A DNA stretch of 64,000 bases from Thermobifida halotolerans (GTDB taxonomy: Bacteria > Actinomycetota > Actinomycetes > Streptosporangiales > Streptosporangiaceae), in the NCBI RefSeq assembly GCF_003574835.2, contig NZ_CP063196.1, positions 2,852,001 through 2,916,000 of the forward strand, written 5' to 3'. This document shows, piece by piece, positions 60,045-64,000 of the stretch. The notes beneath the pieces are model-generated. The model worked only from the letters and a program-made list of their open reading frames with translations. It made no database searches and was not told the DNA's origin. Every line of letters starts with the position of its first letter. Positions within the stretch are counted from its first letter, which is position 1. The translations under genes were made by a program, and so were the position numbers.

Positions 60045-62024
60045 TCACACCTGGCGGCGCTCGCGGATCGCGGTGAGGATCTCGGTGACGGCGTCGTCGA
60101 TGGGCACGCCGTTGTTCTGGGAGCCGTCGCGGTAGCGGAAGGAGACCGCGCCCCTGCTGACGTCCTCGTCACCGGCCAGCATCATGAAGGGGATCTTCTG
60201 CTTCTGGGCGTTGCGGATCTTCTTCTGCATCCGGTCGTCACCGGCGTCGACCTCGGCCCGCACCCCGTGCTCGCGCAGCCTGCGCGCCACCTCCTCCAGG
60301 TAGGGCACGTGCTCGCTGGTGATCGGGATGCCCACGACCTGCACCGGGGCCAGCCAGGCGGGGAAGGCGCCCGCGTAGTGCTCCAGCAGCACCGCGAAGA
60401 AGCGCTCGATGGAGCCGAACAGGGCGCGGTGGATCATCACCGGGCGCTGCCGGGAACCGTCGGCGGCCTGGTACTCCAACTCGAAGCGCTTGGGCTGCTG
60501 GAAGTCGACCTGGAGGGTGGACATCTGCCAGGTGCGGCCGATGGCGTCCTTGGCCTGCACGGAGATCTTCGGACCGTAGTAGGCGGCCCCGCCCGGGTCC
60601 ATGACCAGTTCCAGGTTCTGCTTCTGGGCGGCCTGCCGCAGGATCTCGGTGGCCTCCTCCCACTCCTCCGGCTCGCCGATGAACTTCGGGGAGTCGTCAC
60701 GGGTGGACAGCTCCAGGTAGAAGTCGCTGAGACCGTAGTCGCGCAGCAGGTCGAGCACGAAGGTGAGCAGGCTGTCGAGCTCGCCCGGCATCTGCTCCCT
60801 GGTGCAGTAGATGTGCGAGTCGTCCTGGGTGAACCCGCGCGCCCGGGTCAGGCCGTGCACCACGCCGGACTTCTCGTACCGGTAGACGGTGCCGAACTCG
60901 AACAGCCGCAGCGGCAGCTCGCGGTAGGACCGGCCCCGTGACCTGTAGATCAGGTTGTGCATGGGGCAGTTCATGGCCTTGAGGTAGTAGTCGGCCCCCT
61001 CGAACTGCATGGGCGGGAACATGGCGTCCGCGTAGTTGGGCAGGTGCCCGGAGGTCTCGAACAGCCTGGCCTTGGAGATGTGCGGGGTGTTGACGAACTG
61101 GTACCCGGCCTCCTCGTGGCGGCGGCGCGAGTACTCCTCCATGGTCTTGCGCACCACCCCGCCCCTGGGGTGGAACACGGCCAGCCCCGACCCCAGTTCG
61201 TCGGGGAAGGAGAACAGGTCGAGCTCCACACCGAGCTTGCGGTGGTCGCGCCTGGCCGCCTCCTCCAGCATGGTGAGGTAGGACTTGAGCGCGTCCCTGC
61301 TCTCCCAGGCGGTGCCGTAGATCCGCTGCAACTGCGGGTTCTTCTCGCTGCCGCGCCAGTAGGCTGCGGCCGTGCGCATCAGCTTGAACGCCGGGATCAC
61401 CCTGGTGCTGGGCAGGTGCGGACCGCGGCACAGGTCCTTCCAGCACACCTCGCCGGTGCGGGGGTGCAGGTTGTCGTAGATGGTGAGCTGCCCCGCGCCG
61501 ACCTCGACGCCGGCTCCCTCCGCGGCCTCGTCCGCGCCGCCCTTGAGACCGATCAGCTCCAGCTTGTAGGGCTCGGCGGCGAGTTCGGCGCGGGCCTCGT
61601 CGTCGGCGACGGCGCGTCGGGAGAACCGCTGCCCCTGCTTGACGATCTCCTGCATCCGCTTCTCGATGCGCTTGAGGTCGTCCGGGGTGAACGGCTCGGC
61701 GACGTCGAAGTCGTAGTAGAAGCCGTTCTCGACGGGCGGACCGATGCCCAGCCGGGCCTCGGGGAACAGCTCCTGGACGGCCTGGGCGAGCACGTGGGCG
61801 CAGGAGTGGCGCAGGATCGCGCGGCCCTCCTCGGAGTCGATACGGATCGCCTCCACGACGTCGCCGTCGGCGAGCCCGTGGGCGAGGTCCCTGGGCTCCC
61901 CGTTGACCAGTGCGGCGATCACGGTCCGCCCGTCCGCTTCCAACGCCTGGCCCGCCGTGGTGCCCGCCGCCACCGCACGCTCGGTTCCGGCGAGGGTGAT
62001 ACGCAGTTCAGGCACGGCGGACAC
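60045..62024 (-). CDS. thrS: Threonine-tRNA ligase
   Basis: A 659-residue class II synthetase. An N-terminal TGS domain ([17 protein letters not shown]) is followed by the SAD editing domain with [12 protein letters not shown] and [12 protein letters not shown], the catalytic core ([36 protein letters not shown]) and a C-terminal anticodon domain. The GTG at 62022-62024 follows AGAGGAGACACC; the frame is open upstream without similarity. The gene neighbours the HIT-pgsA block as in other actinomycetes, but three genes and the Uma2 remnant now separate them. Confidence 0.97.
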   Translation of the reverse strand: MSAVPELRITLAGTERAVAAGTTAGQALEADGRTVIAALVNGEPRDLAHGLADGDVVEAIRIDSEEGRAILRHSCAHVLAQAVQELFPEARLGIGPPVENGFYYDFDVAEPFTPDDLKRIEKRMQEIVKQGQRFSRRAVADDEARAELAAEPYKLELIGLKGGADEAAEGAGVEVGAGQLTIYDNLHPRTGEVCWKDLCRGPHLPSTRVIPAFKLMRTAAAYWRGSEKNPQLQRIYGTAWESRDALKSYLTMLEEAARRDHRKLGVELDLFSFPDELGSGLAVFHPRGGVVRKTMEEYSRRRHEEAGYQFVNTPHISKARLFETSGHLPNYADAMFPPMQFEGADYYLKAMNCPMHNLIYRSRGRSYRELPLRLFEFGTVYRYEKSGVVHGLTRARGFTQDDSHIYCTREQMPGELDSLLTFVLDLLRDYGLSDFYLELSTRDDSPKFIGEPEEWEEATEILRQAAQKQNLELVMDPGGAAYYGPKISVQAKDAIGRTWQMSTLQVDFQQPKRFELEYQAADGSRQRPVMIHRALFGSIERFFAVLLEHYAGAFPAWLAPVQVVGIPITSEHVPYLEEVARRLREHGVRAEVDAGDDRMQKKIRNAQKQKIPFMMLAGDEDVSRGAVSFRYRDGSQNNGVPIDDAVTEILTAIRERRQV

Positions 62025-62208
62025 GGTGTCTCCTCTGGTCTGGAAAGATCTCGTCGCTGGCGACCGGCTCGGCCGGTCGCGCGGTCGTCCGGTCACTCCG
62101 ATGCTAGCGGGCTCCGACCGTGCGCGCCGCCCCCCGACCCGGTGGTGCATCCGGCGGCGTCGCGGGTAGGTCCACGGACGGGAGCTTCCGAGGCAGGAGA
62201 GGAATCAG

Positions 62209-63345
62209 GTGCGCATCGTCATCGTGGGGGCGGGGATCGCCGGGCTCACACTCGCGCTCGCGCTGCACCGCCACGGCGTCGGGTCGGTCGTGCTGGAGCA
62301 GGCGCACCGCCCCGGCCCGCCCGGAACGGGGGTGCAGGTGCCCCCTCCCGTGGTCCACCGACTCAGGGGGCTGGGTGTGGGAGAGGCTCTGGACCGCCGC
62401 GGCGTCCGCCCGACGGGCGTGGACATCCTGGAGTGGCGGGACAGCTCACCGCTGGAGTCGATGCCGCTGGGGGCCGACTACGAGCGCCGGTTCGGCGCCC
62501 CCTACTACACGATGCTCCGTTCGGAGCTGCACGAAACGCTGCTGGAGGCGCTTCCGGAGGGGACCGTGCAGACCGGCAACTACGTCACCGACGTGCTGGA
62601 GGGCACCGACGCCGTCACCCTGTGGTGCGCCGATGGGACGAGGGTGCACGCCGATGTGGTGATCGCCGCCGACGGCGCCCACTCGACGGTGCGCGAGGCC
62701 GTCTTCCCCGGCCACTCCCGCCCCTCGGAACTGCGGATCTGCCGCGGTCGGACGTCGGTCCCGCGCGTGCCGGAGCTGGGTGGGGCGCGGATCCGGGTGT
62801 GGCCGCGGGCGGACCGGTACTTCACCTGCTATCCGGTGGAGGGCGGGCGCACCGTGAGCTTCGGCGCGATCCTGCCGGGCCGGCCGGGGAGGCTGGAGTC
62901 CTGGGCGCCGCGCCAACGGGTCGACGACCTGCTCGACGCCTTCGCCGGCTGGAACGGACAGGTCACCGAGGTGATCTCCGCCGCGGAGTGGATCGGCGTG
63001 TGGACCCCGCACCGGCACACCCCGGTGCGGGCGTGGTGCCGGGGCCGTATCGCGCTGATGGGCGACGCGGCCCACCCGATGCTGCCGTTCCTGCCCCAGG
63101 GAGTCGGCCAGTCGGTCGAGGACGCGGTGGTGCTGGCCGACCTGCTGCGGGAGAGCACCGGGCGGACGGTGGAGGAGACCCTGGAGCGGTACGCCGAGAC
63201 GCGGCGGGAACAGGTCGGCCCCTTCCAGGAGGAGTTCTCCCTGGAGCTGCTGGGGTCGCTGAGCGAACTGCGCGCCGCGGGAGCCCTCACCGGGCAGCCG
63301 TGGGCGCGCGGCCGACCTCCGATGACCGAGACCGACAGCCGCTGA
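62209..63345 (+). CDS. FAD-dependent monooxygenase (PHBH-like)
   Basis: A 378-residue class A flavin monooxygenase. VIVGAGIAGLTLALALHRHG is the N-terminal FAD motif; VVIAADGAHSTVRE is the DG motif; and RIALMGDAAHPMLPFLPQG is the GD motif. These enzymes hydroxylate aromatic rings such as salicylate or 4-hydroxybenzoate; the substrate cannot be fixed here. The GTG start follows AGGAGAGGAATCAG. Divergent from thrS and alone. Confidence 0.88.
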   Translation: MRIVIVGAGIAGLTLALALHRHGVGSVVLEQAHRPGPPGTGVQVPPPVVHRLRGLGVGEALDRRGVRPTGVDILEWRDSSPLESMPLGADYERRFGAPYYTMLRSELHETLLEALPEGTVQTGNYVTDVLEGTDAVTLWCADGTRVHADVVIAADGAHSTVREAVFPGHSRPSELRICRGRTSVPRVPELGGARIRVWPRADRYFTCYPVEGGRTVSFGAILPGRPGRLESWAPRQRVDDLLDAFAGWNGQVTEVISAAEWIGVWTPHRHTPVRAWCRGRIALMGDAAHPMLPFLPQGVGQSVEDAVVLADLLRESTGRTVEETLERYAETRREQVGPFQEEFSLELLGSLSELRAAGALTGQPWARGRPPMTETDSR

Positions 63346-63439
63346 TCTGCGGCCGTCCGAGCGTCCGGCCGGGATGGCGACCTGTCCGTCCTGCGGTTTC
63401 TGCCTGACCGATTATCCGGAAGGCGGCTATTGTGGGGCC

Positions 63440-63814
63440 ATGTCTGCGAACCCAGTCGCCGGTGCCAACGGCGTGATGCCCGTTGTTCCGGAAGTCCGCA
63501 GAAGGGGCCGCCGCTGGCGGCGGCTCCGCGCCCGCGCGCGGCTCTGGCGCAGGCGCATGCACTCCCATCCGGTGCTCAGGCTGACCTGGCGGATCACGAT
63601 CGGGGTGATCGGCTCGGTCATTCTTCTCGGGGGCGCCGTGATGTGCGTGACCCCCGGGCCGGGCATCGGGGGGATCATCGTGGGCCTGGCGATTCTGGCC
63701 ACGGAGTTCTCGTGGGCGCGCCACCTGCTGTGGCGGGCCCGCCGCTACGCTTCCCAGATGAGGTCGCAGGCGACCGAGAAGCTCCGGGAGCACCGGAGGC
63801 GGTCATCCGCCTAG
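63440..63814 (+). CDS. PGPGW-family small membrane protein (TIGR02611-like)
   Basis: A 124-residue protein. A basic N-terminal stretch (RRGRRWRRLRARARLWRRR) leads to two membrane helices around CVTPGPGIGGIIVGLAIL, which contains the family's PGPG turn. The C-terminus is basic. No known activity. GGGG stands 4 bases before the ATG at 63440. It is 94 bases downstream of the monooxygenase and may be cotranscribed with it. Confidence 0.85.
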   Translation: MSANPVAGANGVMPVVPEVRRRGRRWRRLRARARLWRRRMHSHPVLRLTWRITIGVIGSVILLGGAVMCVTPGPGIGGIIVGLAILATEFSWARHLLWRARRYASQMRSQATEKLREHRRRSSA

Positions 63815-63876
63815 GGTGTGTGCGCCTCGCAAGAGCCTACGGCTCAGGCGATTCCTCGTTGGCCCCACAAGAACAC

Positions 63877-63923
63877 AAAGCCCCAGGCAAGCTGGCGGTG
63901 GGCCAGCGAGTAGCCTGGGGCTT
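63877..63923 (-). terminator. Terminator after tRNA-Val
   Basis: On the minus strand AAGCCCCAGGC pairs with GCCTGGGGCTT, ending in TTTGTGTT. The stem begins 2 bases past the tRNA 3' end. Confidence 0.7.
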
Positions 63924-63924
63924 G

Positions 63925-63998
63925 TGGGCGATACTGGACTCGAACCAGTGGCCTCGTCGGTGTGAACGACGCGCTCTGACCAACTGAGCTAATCGCCC
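63925..63998 (-). tRNA. tRNA-Val (anticodon CAC)
   Basis: A complete 74-base cloverleaf on the minus strand. GGGCGAT pairs with ATCGCCC in the acceptor stem. The anticodon stem CGTCG/CGACG encloses TTCACAC, giving CAC. GGTTCGAGTCC is the T-arm, and TAGCTCAGTTGGT the D-arm. The discriminator is A, and CCA is not encoded. Confidence 0.96.
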
Positions 63999-64000
63999 GG

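Noticed and set aside
63925-63998. tRNA-Val as an attachment site for an integrated element
   Set aside because: The tRNA is intact, but no integrase and no repeat of its 3' end was seen in the window; sequence beyond 64000 is not available.

Overview
The window reads as a chromosomal segment of a very GC-rich actinomycete. The evidence is phosphatidylinositol mannoside genes (pgsA, patA, pimA), XRE/DUF5753 plus DUF397 regulator modules, an SSI-type protease inhibitor, frequent GTG starts, and ATGA/GTGA overlaps. Gene families and order recall Streptosporangiales such as Nocardiopsis or Thermobifida. That placement is inferred from remembered synteny, not from a search.

Layout. Positions 1-4.4 kb hold the start of argC, a DAO-type FAD oxidoreductase, a MarR regulator and a phytanoyl-CoA dioxygenase-like enzyme. 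At 4.5-7.3 kb a response regulator, a histidine kinase and a lipoprotein-like gene overlap as one operon. From 7.4 to 15.3 kb runs a leftward translation block: infC-rpmI-rplT-rRNA methyltransferase-PAS kinase-pheS-pheT; infC uses an ATC start and has a leader with a terminator-like hairpin. At 15.3-21.4 kb lies alaS-ruvX-mltG-aroE. At 21.8-28.5 kb is an accessory island: a YdcF-like gene, an XRE/TPR regulator broken by an in-frame TAG, an orphan RiPP-type (FxLD-like) methyltransferase, an XRE/DUF5753-DUF6879-DUF397 module flanked by a repeated 15-base element, a second DUF397 gene with a tandem 54-base duplication, the 3' end of an ATPase gene, and its overlapping small partner gene. The island separates alaS from the DUF948/DUF6167 pair (28.5-29.2 kb) that I expect beside it.

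From 29.7 to 45.8 kb come an atypical membrane Ser/Thr kinase, rarA, a PAP2 phosphatase, a PAS/GAF/SpoIIE phosphatase, a septum-formation-type lipoprotein, an SSI inhibitor, aspS, a metallo-beta-lactamase hydrolase, a DUF349 protein, a cupin, the bifunctional (p)ppGpp enzyme gene and apt. From 45.9 to 62.0 kb come yajC-ruvBAC-yebC-pdxT, pdxS, then HIT-DUF393-pgsA-patA-pimA-LemA-like, terC, a DUF885 protein, a decayed Uma2 gene, a thioesterase and thrS. secD and secF are absent between yajC and apt. The window ends with an FAD monooxygenase, a PGPGW membrane protein and a tRNA-Val(CAC) gene.

Most of the window is conserved housekeeping sequence. The unusual material is concentrated in the 21.8-28.5 kb island and the Uma2 remnant. 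I did not find a complete new multi-gene system. The nearest candidate is the truncated ATPase plus small HEPN-like partner.
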